Shown here one piece after another: positions 44,168 to 56,194 of a stretch of 64,000 bases of DNA (positions are counted from its first letter, which is position 1; the number at the start of each line of letters is the position of its first letter). This DNA comes from Hymenoscyphus infarciens (taxonomy: Eukaryota > Ascomycota > Leotiomycetes > Helotiales > Helotiaceae). The stretch spans positions 243,308-307,307 of the forward strand of contig LLCB01000030.1 in NCBI GenBank assembly GCA_001414345.1, given 5' to 3'. Below the pieces are notes generated by a model, which saw only the letters and a program-made list of their open reading frames with translations, did not search any database and was not told the origin of the DNA. The translations under genes were made by a program, and so were the position numbers.

Positions 44168-46734
44168 ATGACTCCTTCACTCGGCTCATCCAAAATGTTC
44201 CATACTTGTTAGTACCTGGAAATTGACACCTTTTGCCTGTCGAACAGAGAGACTGACATTTTTCATCTCATTTAGTCCAAGGTTTGGCGCCGCCACGGGC
44301 ATCGGCAGAGCAGTCTCAAGAAACGCCCAAACCAGTGATCAATGGTGTCTCGAAAAGAATCACTACCCCGCATGCCTGCGCAGAATGCAAAAGACGGAAA
44401 ATCCGATGCGATGGGCGGCAGCCCTGTGGTCAGTGTCTTGGATGCCGATCGCCCAAACCGTGCTACTACGATAAACATAGACAGCGAGTGATCCCTTCGC
44501 GCAAGTAAGTTCAGTGCAGCATGCGATGGCCTAAAATGCGTTTAGCGAAAACCTGCTAACTGCTACAGAACTCTCGATGCGCTCTCGCAGTCTCTCGAGG
44601 AGTGTCGCAATGTTCTCAAGAGACTCTATCCAAACCATGATACACAAGCTTTACTCCCACTATCACGGCAGGAGCTCTTTAATCTTCTAGACCACGACCG
44701 TTATGATGTTCGGAATGGAAGTATGGTATCAACCACATCACCAACTGGTTCACACACGACGACTTCTCCTCTGTCCAATTTTTCACAGGATCTTCACTCC
44801 CCCATTGCTTCTATCTCCGACGAAGACCGCGCTCTTGCGAGTCTCGAACAAATTCCAAGTCAAGACACGGAATGGGACGAAGAGCGACGAAACCGAGACC
44901 CGATACCCGCAGAAGCTGATGATGTGAATGCACTGTCTTTGTCTGTGGACAGACAAACATCATACTTGGGGGCCAGCTCAATCAAAGCAGCATTTCTCGT
45001 CATGCTCAAGGTTGCCCCAAAGCTACGAACTTTCCTGGCACATAACGGTGGCAGCAAGCAAAGTACCGCAGCAAGCAACTACCCTACTCCTCGACCTGGA
45101 GGGCCCACCAAGAGCCTGCTCGCTATCACTTGGTCGTCTGAAGGGCAAACTTTAATTGATGCATATTTCAATCGCGTTCAAATATTTGTGCCAATGCTAG
45201 ACGAGCCTTCGTTTCGCGCGGACTATTTGAATGGGAGGCGGCATGATGCGGCATGGCTAGCACTTCTCAACATGGTCTTCGCGATGGGCAGCATTGTAGC
45301 TACCAAATCCGACGACCATAGTCATATCAGTTATTACATAAGAGCCAAAGACCATCTTGGGGTCGATAGTTTCGGCAGTGGGCACTTGGAGACCTTGCAG
45401 GCGTTCATATTGATGGGAGGATATTACCTACACTACATCAACCGACCGAATATGGCAAATGCTATTACCGGAGCCGCCTTGAGAATGGCCTGTGCTATGG
45501 GACTTCATCGAGAGGGCTCGTCGGACTTATCCAGCGGAAGTAACTTACTCACGGAGCAAAGAAGGAGAACATGGTGGAGTCTATTCTGTCTCGACACGTG
45601 GGCGAATACTACGCTTGGGCGTCCATCCATGGGACGATGGGGGCTTGCAATTACTATCCGCTCCCCAGAGGAGAGCAACGATTTGGTATGTGCCATTTGT
45701 AGATGTAACTTTACGCATGGCTAAGCTAATATTATCTACAGAAGGTTATGGGACAACATGCTGGAATTGTTCCAATGATAGAGAATATCAAGTTTTGCAA
45801 GATTTCAACCCACATTCAAGATATTTTGGCCCAATCGCCGCTTCTCCACCACAGTCAATTGGCCGATCTCGACCACGAACTTACAGCATGGCATGACAAT
45901 CTCCCTTGGATCTTGAGATCGACGGAGCCATGTCCCGAATCAATTTCTACTGCACGATGCATCATGAAATGGCGTTATCAGAATCTTCGCATTGTGCTAC
46001 ACCGACCCGTCCTCCTGAATCTCGCTAATTCCGGGAACGACGTTACAGCTACAGGAGACGAACTCGCAACAATAAACAAATGTCGCATCCTTGCAAAACA
46101 AACAATTCATGACATTGCTCACGAATGGACACGAAATCAAATGTTGGGCTGGAACGGCGTCTGGTTCATGTATCAAGCTTCAATGATTCCTTTGGTGATG
46201 ATGTTCTGGGAGTCGTGGAACACGGAGCTCGTCCGAGATTGCCAAGCGCAAATCGAAATTGTCTTGGAGGCATTGGATGGAATGACTGACTGGTCGTTGG
46301 CAGCGAGGCGAAGCAGAGAGGTTCTGGTTAAGATGTACGAGGCAAGTAAGAGTCCTCTGACTCGACAAAATAGTCCACGCATGGGTCCAACTATGGTTAA
46401 AGGCGAAAGTGGAGCCGGTATTCAGGTTTTGACACCGCCTTCACCGATGCATATGAATGGAATGCATGGTGTGGATGGTATGACACATATGATGAACGGA
46501 ATGAATGGTATGAATGGACACCATATGATGGATGGATCACCAATACAGCACGTTGAAATGATAAACGAAGATGGAATGGTCATGATAACTCATCAAGGGA
46601 TTTGGGATCTGGATGGAATGCTTTGGGGCAGCTTGCCTGACGGTCTCGACCTCCCGTTCGATGGTATGCCCATGGAATTCGAGGGTAATGAAATACCACA
46701 TTACGACGGAAACTTCATGTTGATGCAACAATAA
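44168..46734 (+). CDS. Zn2Cys6 transcription factor with fungal_trans domain
   Basis: Predicted exons 44168..44207, 44276..44504, 44569..45685, 45742..46734 give 792 aa. The short first exon (MTPSLGSSKMFHT) is inferred because the next frame lacks an ATG; its intron has donor GTTAGT, branch CTGAC and acceptor TTTAG. The binuclear cluster is CAECKRRKIRCDGRQPCGQC with Cys48, 51, 58, 64, 67 and 76, followed by YYDKHRQRVIPSRKTLDALS (linker) and a short coiled segment. The fungal_trans middle domain covers roughly 210-600 (IDAYFNRVQIFVPMLDEPSF, LGRPSMGRWG). The C-terminus is unusual, rich in Met, Asn, Gly and His (NGMNGMNGHHMMDG), then acidic/hydrophobic as in activation domains. It resembles the CLR/ClrA class of cellulase regulators, but I cannot confirm this without comparison. 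A GH6 gene lies about 8 kb away. Confidence 0.85.
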
Positions 46735-47317
46735 AATCAACAAACCTATACGTCACGACACGATCTTTCACTTCGTTGTCTTCAAATCTTTTTTTTACTT
46801 TTGTTACCTGCGGTGGCGTGCATTCAGCGAGGCGATCTTGGAGGTGGAAGGGGTGGCGGGAATCCCAAGGCTGCTTGTTGATACCCGGAAGGCGATGCAT
46901 GGTTCACTTTTCTACCGGTGTCGCATTGGAGGAGCATCATTCCTTTTCTCTTTTTATCTGTCACTTCGAACCTGTATATTCTTGTTCTATACCCCTGTTA
47001 CATATGGATTTCCAAAAAGGTACATAGTCCACCTAAAAAAGCATTTGAAATGAAGAAATATTTACACCGTTACTCTATTCTAGAATCGTGAAAATATACA
47101 GGAAGTTAGTTCTTCGCTCAGGGTAAAAGAGTGAGTGAGTGACGTGACGTCGAGAAAAGACGACCCGCATGTGAAAGGGGTAACTGAGCTCCTGACCAAT
47201 ACAAAATTTCGAAAGATGCAGCGAACAAGTTTTCTGACTTACCACTCAATAATCTATTCAGGAGAAAAAGGAAAATTAGGGAATATCAGATAGACAAACG
47301 TCACATACGCCACCATC

Positions 47318-47376
47318 TTTTTGCTCCCCACCCTCTTTTTGTTCCCCACCCTCTTTTTGTTCCCCACCCTCTTTTT
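47318..47376. repeat. 18-bp tandem repeat, three copies
   Basis: The unit CCCCACCCTCTTTTTGTT is repeated three times, the first copy with one change (GCTCCCC) and the last running into a T6 tract. It is strongly strand-asymmetric (pyrimidine-rich), so a transcript-level or triplex-type role is conceivable, but simple slippage is enough to explain it. Confidence 0.6.
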
Positions 47377-49990
47377 TCACCCTCAAGGGTATTTCCCTCG
47401 TGAACATGAAAACTACCCAGTGGATCTTCCCGGAATTTCACCTCTTCCTTCCCCACAGAAAATTTGAAATTCAGGTCTTGTGAAGAGATTGAGTAACATG
47501 AGATGTTTACTTCCCCGGGCCTTTTGTTGATGCGACGCAGCGACGCAGCGACGGGTAGAATTTTATTTACCCCATACTTTTTCTGTACGAGGAAGACGCG
47601 TGGGAGGCTAAGAGAGCCGATACCGACATTTGGAGATTGGCCTTTTGGGGGTCGATGGTGGCTTGAATTCTTTTTATCCGTGAGGAGTTAATTTGGATGG
47701 GTTTGAATTCCGAGTTTGAGGGTCTTGTCGGTGGGGAAGGGGAGGAAGGAGATGGAGGATTTAGTCACGTACTTGTTTTGTTTTGAGGTAACTTAGGGTT
47801 GCTGGTAATGAAATCAATGGGCACCGAGGTGACGAATAGAGAAACTTACTTCTCTGAGTTTAGACTGGCGGGTAAATACGAATCGTTTGTTTTTTGGCTG
47901 GTACCTTCTCACTTAGGCTTTGGCAAATTGACAGGCAACCTAATGTTTTGCTAGGTAGAAATTGTGTGCCCCTGGTTTCGCTACTTAATCAATTACTTGG
48001 ATTTGTATTATGCTACTATCTTTTTTGGTTAGTTCTACTTGAGCTCCAGTACTATTGAGCGCTATTCCAAAACAGCAATCAATTTCAAAAAGACACTAAA
48101 GTTTCAATACTCTCCTTGCTATAGCTCTCAAATACCACGTCATGACTAAAAACAACTCCCGTAATATCTCTCAGCCTCCTCGCACAAAACACTTATCGTA
48201 ACAAACGCACCTCTAAACCCCACTACTACTCAAATAAACAACCAAAGATCCCACCAAAGATTAAAAAACCCACCCGTCGCGTCACTCGTCTAAGCTCCCA
48301 AAACAAATACTTACATGCCCATCTACCAAAGAAAAAGACTCCTTCCAACCCACTTCCCCACAAAACCAAAATCATCATCTCGAACGTCCCATTTCAAATT
48401 TTAAAATCAGCCTATATCCCCACCACAACCTTATTTCCTCCCTTCACTCAATACAACCTCAAAAACATCGCTACCAACCCTAACCAAAGTTCGTAACCAA
48501 CCTCCCCATGAGAACCAGATTTAGGACGTGGTATATATAAGGCGTCTGGTATAGGGTTTGGAAGGAGACGAGAACGAAGATCTCTTTTCGAAGTGTGGGG
48601 TATCAGGCTAAAGTCGAGAAGGATTAAATTGTGGGGGGTGGGGCGGGGTAAATCGGGATTTCGATTCAGTTATTGTAAAGAACCAGAATTCGGATTCAAT
48701 TCTGTAATCCGGGGTTAGTGATTTTTGGTAAGATTGGGTTTGGGAGGGATTAGGAATGTGATGGTTCATAATTCCTCAAGTTTTACAATTTCTCATCCCC
48801 GAAAACTGGCGAAATTAATCTACTCAAAGGGGCAATTAGAAAAACAACGCTAGTGCGAATAAATTATTTTTCTTGCTTTTGAGAAAGAAGAAATTCATCG
48901 GCTCGGACCGAGATTGCGAGTCTGAGAGGTAGGTAATGTCACGGTGACATAGACCTTGCTACGCCCCCCTGGTAAAGTAACTACTACCCTACTAAATCTC
49001 ACAACAAAGTACCGTTTCTTCTGCAGCTACATCATGTACTCTCCTTCCCCAGATATTACAGTGCGATTCTCCACAACAATCCCAACACTGGTTCATATAT
49101 CAATTTAAAGTAATGCAATTCCTGCTGCCTGGGCAAGGTGGCTTTAATATACAAGGCAACAACAACAAAAAGCTCAAAAAGAGATAATTGGCCACACCAG
49201 ACGGGAATGGAGGAAAATATAGAAAGGCAAAGCAAGAGATATGAAAACGTATGCCGGTACTAGAAACCGCGGGGAGCGTATTCGGCTCGTATTAAGGATT
49301 TGATAACGTGATTGGAGAGTGGGGAATGCATGGTAATTTACATCTACATGTAGAGACACTGTGATTGTATTTGATTTCTGGGACACTTGCATGAGGTGTG
49401 TTGCATGTGGTGGAATGTGGAGAATGTGGAGAAATAAGATACTTTTCACCCACAGTAGGACAAAGATTTCTCCTTGCGCACGATGAGCGAGAATTCGCCC
49501 ACCAGTTACACCAATGCCATGTGTGCGAAGGGTCCACCCACTTTTTCGAGATCATCGCTTATTTCCCACCACTCCTCGGAAAGCCTCGAGTTTCTCCCGC
49601 CGACGGTATCCATTCACAGCGTCTTGTATCGGATAGCAACGGTCATGAGGAGCGAATTGTCCATTGTAGTTTGCTCGTGCAACTCAAGTTCTGGAAAAAC
49701 TCCAGGTGAAATCTCCCTGTACACAAACCAAAACCCTCACCCGTCCTCTCACATCTCGCCTTCGTGTCAAAGCAATCATAATCCACCAGTTGTCTAATCT
49801 TCCCCATCCAATCCCCAGAAGTACCCAAACTATCCGCAAGTCCGGTAACAACTTGAATCCGTATGCCTCCTACACACCATCCACCCATGATCCCCATCAC
49901 ATATAGATTCACATGCAAGCACTCCTCGCTTACACGGAAAAGCACCCATCCTACCCCTGATTGACCAGCCTCTCCCCCTCCCACCAGTTC

Positions 49991-50022
49991 CTGAAGGTCT
50001 GAAGGTCTGAAGGTCTGAAGGT
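49991..50022. repeat. 8-bp tandem repeat, four perfect copies
   Basis: CTGAAGGT is repeated four times without error. The perfect identity suggests recent slippage. It lies in a gene-poor region and has no evident function. Confidence 0.65.
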
Positions 50023-50519
50023 GCTGGCTATGCTTGGCTGCATCCTCGCATAACCATAACGGCACTCAAGACCGAAGCTCATCGAGCATCACCTCCGAGA
50101 ACCTCCCAGGGCCACCATGGTTCACCGGGAAATTCCCCACAACGACCCCAACCCCAGATGACACACGCGACTAAAACCCCAGATTTTGAGTCCACATTCG
50201 GGTTGAACTTCTTCGAAAAGAGCAGCCCTCGATGTTATGCACCCACCAACGTCAAGAATACCCTTGAACATGTCATCTCCCTCGCCATCACTTGCGATGT
50301 CCATATCACATCACTTACATGACCGAAACCACCGCACGCATCCTTCATTATGAACAATATCACATCCCTACCCCACCATCCCTCTCCTCCCTCACAAAAA
50401 AGATCACTTGCATGCATGCATACACCTCCGGCAAGGGACGCCGCAAGCCCGCACCCCCCTTGCCGTGGCCCACCGAGTTAGCCGACGGAAGAGAGTGCTC
50501 CAAAATAAGAAGCATAGTA

Positions 50520-50660
50520 CTGAGAAAAACCAACGCCTATAACTCGACGTAAACAAGATAAAACTTTCAAGCCTCTAGGCAGGGGTAAATTGCGACTTGG
50601 TGCATCTGCTCATATTCTTGTTATAATTTTAAGATTATTGTTGAGTTATTACGTAGCGTT
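50520..50660. repeat. dispersed repeat, copy 1
   Basis: CTATAACTCGACGTAAA near 50537 and TTGAGTTATTACGTAGCG near 50641 are both found again, with few changes and in the same order and orientation, at 63.67-63.80 kb. The two ends are weakly inverted relative to each other (ATAACTCGAC and GTTGAGTTAT), as in a MITE of about 120 bp. The interiors of the two copies differ. Confidence 0.5.
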
Positions 50661-51613
50661 TTAGTACGGTCGCAATTGTGGTGCCAAATTTCAAATTCAG
50701 CCTATCGCGCCCTCACACCTCGGAAATACCTGTGGAAAAACTCAAAACAAAAAAAAAAGCAAAGTAATAATATACCAGATAAGCGGTCGATGACCTCGAT
50801 TGCCGACGATCCCCGACATCCGCTTACTAAGTCTTCGGGGAATCCATCTCAAATAAAAAGATACGAGACCTCAGGTCATTTAATTTGGAAAGCGGGCCGT
50901 GGTGCTTGTAAGGCATAGTAAGTGTAAAGCTAACTCCGGATTTCACAAAAGAAAAAGAAAAGAGGTGGTTACAACTTGGGTAAGAAAAGCCGTCACTCGA
51001 CTTGTGCAACTCTGGTGAAGGCGGGGGATTAAAAGATCCAAGGAAGAAATCGGAATAGAGGGGAAAAAACATGAACATAGGATAGGACTAGGGTTGGAAG
51101 TGAAAAGGGCAGGGGGACTTTGCATCAATGACTTAGATACTTGAAGTACATGGCGTGACAAACGTGCTTTAACGAAGGACGCCACTCGTTCTCTCTTTGG
51201 GTACTCTATCTATCTTCGCTCTTCGCAATATAGAAACCCTGAAGCTGCCGATTACAAGCCCGAGAAAGATATGAAAAAGTGGCAAGGTGGATATGAAAAA
51301 GATAACGTGACGCTTGTGCAACTAATGGTTGGCACTGCCTAGCAAAATATATTGAGAAAGATTCCACAAATAGGCGCGATCCATGTGACAAGACAGCATG
51401 TGCTAATGATGTTTTTATATTGACTTTTGGTGGAGTCCATGTGACCAAGTACCATTGGGCTTTAAGATGTCCAATTTCGATGCTTGCACTAAAATTACCC
51501 ATCCGGATGTTTCATTTGATGCCATCAGCTCTAGGCAACATTATAAGTTCTGCAGCTTTTCGATAGTTTCGCCTCAAGCCCCCTTTTTTCAGGGGGGCTA
51601 CCTAGGCATGGTA

Positions 51614-53415
51614 CTATATTCTCAAAATCTGCGTTCTGCTGGTTATGCCATCGAAAATGCAGGTGTTGTCGATGGGGATGTACTGCTTGGTGATGATCTT
51701 GATGACTTCCTGAGCAACCATGCCACCAGTCAAGGAAGATATATTGTGCAGCTCGCCACCCTTTGCTCGGGCAACTTCTTCGGCGGCTTTGACGATTCTT
51801 GAATTTGAAGACGCCTCGGGGATACTCTTTTCGATAGTGGCAACTATCTCTGACGAACTTGCAGATGCCGAGTAGCACGTTGCGTTCAAAGCCAAGTATA
51901 TCGGAAGGAGCGAAAATGGCATCCCAAAATCTGCTGCTGCCTTATCATTCTTGAATTCCTCGTCTGTTTTTGTTAGCGTGCCAATTAAGGAGGGGGGGGG
52001 GGGGGCTGATGGCATACTGGCAATATCTACAATACTGATTTTGCCGGAAGTTGTTGCATTGATGAGCTTGATGAAAGCTGCATTCTTGCAAAATATCTCT
52101 ACCTCTGTGGTAGGAATATCTTTGCCATGAGGATGAGCTCGAACTGTTTCTAGTACTTCAGCGACATCCTGTCGAGCTTTTGCCTTGTAGATGTTCTGAA
52201 GCTTTACATAGACATTCGATTGAGCTTTCATGTCTGGTACAGAGCCTGGTAATGGAAGAGCGTTGTGTTTTGCGTAGAATTGCTTAACAGCGTCTGCTAT
52301 GACCCAAAAGTTTGAAGTCGCTTCCGCCTTGAGGAAGTGATATATTAGTAGGGAGTTTTCAACTAGGAAGGGGAGGCAGTACCTCATTTGGCTCGTGCTC
52401 AAATACTTCCTTGACGGACTTTTTCAGCTCCGGTTCAAGGAGTAATTTTAACACTGCAGCCACGGCTTCCTCGTAGTTTTCTTCTCCGCCTTCAGGGTTA
52501 TCCGTGCGTGTCCCAGCCGCAAGGAAGGTTGTGAAAGTTTTCTTATCCTTATAGGTCGAAGGGATTGTGCCATTTTTTGCTTTCCACTCTTCGAGATAGT
52601 GCAATATCAAAGCAACATATGGTATATGGCCATGCTCGCGTGCCTCCTGGTTTTCAATATCCTTTGTAATTTCTGCCGCAAATTCCACGAGCTCCTTCCA
52701 TGGTGCTCTAAGTCTCAAATCAGGCGTGGAAGTTGTCTCGGGGTGGGTGTCAACTATTGGGAATGAACCGGGCAGGTGTATTCGGAAGGCGGAGTAGAAG
52801 CCTGCCGAGTGTATGGAAAATAGGGGAAGTTTGTTTTCATTCGCATATTTTTGGATGGTTTCGAGGTTTTCGGGTTCAATAGGGAGGGTATATATGAGCA
52901 AAGTAAATTTCTGTTCACTAAGAAGGGTCTGTAAAGATTGATCCTAAAATTGTCCAATTAGTGTTGTTTTCTTAAGTTCATTTGGAATACAATCTACCTT
53001 CTTGAGTTCATACCATTCACCCTTCACATCCGGGTTGAGCTCTTGCAGAAGTTTCACGCAAGCTTCCGATCTTGGTTTTCCCAAGCTTTCCTCGTCCAAA
53101 AAGAAATTGATTCCCAAGTCAGCTTCCTCAACAATTGCTTCATCCACGATTGTGAACTTTCCAATGCCTTTTGGGAGTTAGCATAAGTATTTCTTTAACA
53201 GAGAGAGTTTCCGGATAGGTACCTGGAAGAACAAGGTTCTTTAGAGTTTCAACGCCAACAGTTCCCGAGCCCGAGTTCAACAACAGAATATGCGCCTCTT
53301 CGAGAGCTTGTTGTCCGCTGGCCGCCCATAGGCGCAGTTGTCTATCGTATTTCTTCTCCTTATCCGAGGGTCCATGAAGGATTGGAGGAGTCTGGTCTCC
53401 GATGACCTCAACCAT
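51614..53415 (-). CDS. ULA1: NEDD8-activating enzyme E1 regulatory subunit
   Basis: Predicted exons (minus) 53223..53415, 52998..53167, 52383..52943, 51614..52327 give 545 aa, the normal AppBP1/Ula1 length. Introns are 55, 54 and 55 nt. ATG 53415 ([11 protein letters not shown]) starts the conserved part. The ThiF-type fold begins [20 protein letters not shown], then [20 protein letters not shown] and [10 protein letters not shown]; a catalytic Cys domain is not expected in this subunit. The C-terminal ThiF half has [20 protein letters not shown] and AAFIKLINA, and ends [29 protein letters not shown], diagnostic for the family. With its Uba3 partner it adenylates Rub1/NEDD8 for cullin modification. 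A C-rich tract on the coding strand ([13 protein letters not shown], 14+ G on the plus strand near 51993) is a likely length-variable or error-prone site. It shares a 444-bp divergent promoter with RKI1. Confidence 0.92.
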
Positions 53416-53859
53416 GGTGGCAGTTGTTGATGTAATATATGAGGTTCTTTTGTTCAATGGCGGGGTTGATGTTTGAAGAGGAGAGGGCGTCAACAATGTC
53501 CAAGTGGACTGCGTGCCTGGTATAAATCGTTCAGGGCTCGAGGCCGGATCGTTACGCTCGCTGAACAGAAAATCAAGAAATGGAGAATGGACGATGCTGT
53601 GGTGGAAGGCGGAAAGTTGCCTGGAGCTTCCCTTGAGCTAAAGTAGCTCAGTGAATTGACCTCTTATCGCCGATCTCTATCTCCACGTGAATTGTGGATC
53701 GCTCTTGCAAATGATTGGTGAGTGGTGATGAATAAGCTCCCAGGTTGACCCCCACATTTGCGAGTGACAGGTGAGCTAAAAGTCAACAGCTTATCATGCC
53801 ATGCATACTGACCTCCACCATCTGATCTTTCCACTTTCTCCTTCCTCTCTTCTTTCTCT
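53416..53859. promoter_or_regulatory. bidirectional promoter of ULA1 and RKI1
   Basis: Only 444 bases separate the two divergent start codons, so both housekeeping genes draw on this segment. It contains CAAATGATTGG (a possible CCAAT-box relative) near 53708 and pyrimidine-rich leaders on both sides. No TATA box is obvious. Confidence 0.5.
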
Positions 53860-55153
53860 ATGAAACCTAATTCAACACCCCACCTCCGAATAGACTCAAA
53901 TCCACTGCTTTGTGGTTCCAATTCGCCCTCAAAAACAATACGAAGGTTGCACCAAACTCGTTATCTCCCGCCGAGTCAATCCACCGCGGGGTTGCTGCTG
54001 TCGAGAGCATCTCCGCAGATTTCCCACCCGCAGCTTCTCCATAATAAAAACACTTCATCTTGGCCCTCCAACCCGTCTACGAAAGGCCAACTTCACGCAA
54101 GGGCATACTCAATGGCGACCTCACTAACATCCACGGGAGATGTCACTCCTCCCCCTCTTCCCATAGAGCTCCCCACAATCGAGGCCTCGAAGCGACGTGC
54201 GGCATATAAGGCCGTCGAGGATCATTTTGACACTTCCTACAAATATATTGGCATTGGATCGGGGAGCACGGTGGTCTACGTGGTCGAGGCTATCGCAGCC
54301 AAGGGAAGAGACGTCACCAACAAGATGGTCTTCATTCCCACCGGGGACCAGAGCAAACAATTGATCATCGAGGCTGGTCTTCCCCTGGGGAGTATCGATT
54401 CTCTGCCACCCGTTGAAGCAGGACACACCAAGTTGGACGGCGCTTCTGCTCTCCAAATTGCTACGGGTCTCCAAGATCTCGGATTGAAGGGAAAGAGACA
54501 GGCTCTGGACGTGGCTTTCGATGGCGCCGATGAGATAGACGAGGACCTAAACTGCATCAAAGGCGGTGGTGCATGCTTGTTCCAAGAGAAACTGGTGGCA
54601 ACTGCAGCAAAGAAATTCATCTGCGTTGCTGGTATGTTTTCAGTTCCTTGGATATAACGCAACACAAGCTCACACAAATGCAGATTCTCGAAAACTTCAA
54701 CCACGCCTACTCACCAAGTGGAAAGCCATCCCTATTGAGATTGCCCCATTCGCTGCCCCAACCATAAAAAGAATTCTGATCACTCTTGGTTCTCCAGATC
54801 CTACCATCCGTCAAGGTGGTAGCGCAAAAGCTGGACCTGTCGTCACGGACAATGGAATGTGGATAATGGATGCCCCATTCCCTCCGCTCCTCCTAGCGAA
54901 AGACCTTAAACATGGAGAACATGGAGATGGTCAACATGGTAGCTGGGAGGTTCACCACCTTGGACGCCGATTGAAGAGAATTGTTGGTGTTTTGGAAGTT
55001 GGTCTCTTCCACGGCAGAAATGGTGCTCAAGTCGAGAGCGCTGGTGAGGAAGGTGGCGGACAGAAACCTGTTGCGGCTTATTTCGGTATGGAGAATGGAG
55101 AGGTTGAAGTGAGAACCGCTACTGAGATTCATGGAGTGAAGTCACGACCATGA
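53860..55153 (+). CDS. RKI1: ribose-5-phosphate isomerase
   Basis: Exons 53860..54631 and 54684..55153 (52-nt intron) give 413 aa. RpiA-type motifs are clear: [17 protein letters not shown] (phosphate loop), [32 protein letters not shown] (catalytic Asp region), [13 protein letters not shown], and [14 protein letters not shown]. It interconverts ribose-5-phosphate and ribulose-5-phosphate in the pentose phosphate pathway. The annotated length exceeds the usual 270-330 aa because of an 84-residue N-terminal extension rich in Arg, Ser and Pro ([23 protein letters not shown]) before a second ATG (54112, MATSLTSTG). The extension resembles a mitochondrial presequence and the short form the cytosolic enzyme; which start is used is undetermined. 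The C-terminus ends EIHGVKSRP. Confidence 0.92.
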
Positions 55154-55748
55154 TTGCTTAACGTAATTTGCAAACATTCCCCAGTTACCGAGCTGACCGC
55201 GTTGACGGTATAAAGTCGATTAGAATTAATACCGTGTAAGCTTTTGTAGACAGATCCTAGGCGCTTTTCTCGAATTCCGATATTCAAGCTTAGTGGTCGG
55301 TCTTCAAGAAGATTAGAGTCTCTTCCCAGCTTTAAATGGGCCAAGTCGTAGAGCTGGGGGAACATATACGTCTTGCTTATTCCTTACCATACTTCCACTT
55401 CTTGTGTTACGTTTTCTCGAGGCAAGTGCTAAGAACGGCGGCCATTTCACGCATAAATCCCATTGCCATCGGGTTTAATAGAACATGTTGTGTTCTGAAT
55501 AGCATCCAATATCCCTCCCACCATCATCATAATTCATGTATACCGTTGCCAGAACTCCGATCCCATACCTCATTACATCATACAACCATAACATACATAT
55601 CAATACATAAGCAGAAGTGTCGGGCAATATAGCCCCAGCCTCTCCCCTCCTTCACAACCACCCAAGTACACACACACCAGGCAGCATAGTGGCCAACACC
55701 CTCAAACAATACACACTTCTCCTTTCCACACTCTCCATTCAACTCTCC
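55154..55748. other. 3' flank of RKI1 and small gene
   Basis: Lies between the convergent ends of RKI1 and the small gene on the opposite strand. It has ACAACCACC-type simple sequence and short ORFs only. No structured element was seen. Confidence 0.4.
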
Positions 55749-56194
55749 CTACTTCGGTAGGCTTTTCTCCACATCCTTGAGCTTCTTCATCATCGAGGTT
55801 GTGTGTCGTCGAATGCTCTCCTCGACTTTCTCGTTTCTGTTGCAGAGTAACAGTTGTTCGTAGGATTCGATTTTTCGGTTATAGTTGTCCATTGAGTAGT
55901 ATGTCGAGTAGTCTCGAGTTGCCGTAGCGTTGTTTGTGGGGGAGATGTAATCACCTGGGCTATATTTGTTTAGCACTGTTGTCTTCCAAGTCTGAATGGA
56001 TTCTGTATGTGTAAGAATGGCCATCGGCTTCGCATCTTCAATCTCGTCCGCCAGAAGAGTTGGTGGACAAGAAAGCTCGAGAACCAGAAAGGCTCCACCA
56101 GCACGCAGAGCCGCAAGACATTCAATCACATAATCGGCGAAGGAGAGATGACGACTTACCTCTGGTGAGAGCCCTGAGTAGCTTTATCAGACAT
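55749..56194 (-). CDS. small charged protein, 81 aa
   Basis: Two predicted exons (minus) 56160..56194 and 55749..55959 join across a 200-nt intron with donor GTAAGT, branch GCTAAAC and acceptor TATAG. The product starts MSDKATQGSHQSPGDYISPT and ends MKKLKDVEKSLPK. The second half (YSMDNYNRKIESYEQLLLCN, EKVEESIRRHTTSMMKKLK) is a charged, probably helical segment. I do not recognise a family. The unspliced reading stops at once after MSDKATQGSHQR, so splicing is required. The intron contains a protein-coding-looking fragment (see the next feature), which casts some doubt on the model. Confidence 0.5.
55966..56132 (-). pseudogene. adenylation-domain-like fragment inside an intron
   Basis: In the frame that enters exon 2 of the small gene, the intron reads VIECLAALRAGGAFLVLELS followed by CPPTLLADEIEDAKPMAILT. 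This matches the A3-region pattern of acyl-adenylating enzymes (AvlraGGaflPLe.syPp..l...ledakp..vlT) from NRPS-like and acyl-CoA-ligase proteins. Only about 50 residues remain; no core A5/A8 motifs or partner domains are present. It may be a captured exon fragment or relic of a larger gene. A methyltransferase reading of IECLAALRAGGAFLVLE is possible but the following CPP...DAKP..ILT fits adenylation better. Confidence 0.5.

Larger units (their letters stand above)
46735..51613. other. 4.9-kb gene-poor region
   Basis: No supported gene. Minus-strand ORFs around 49643-50065 have some protein-like composition but no family motif, no splice-extended frame and no homologue I recognise. Two small tandem repeats and one dispersed repeat within it are listed separately. 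Part of the left end is the 3' UTR of the regulator gene. Confidence 0.45.

Noticed and set aside
49643..50065. Minus-strand ORF of 140 codons with Gly/Val-rich text
   Set aside because: No start context, family motif or splice extension; neighbouring frames are equally open.
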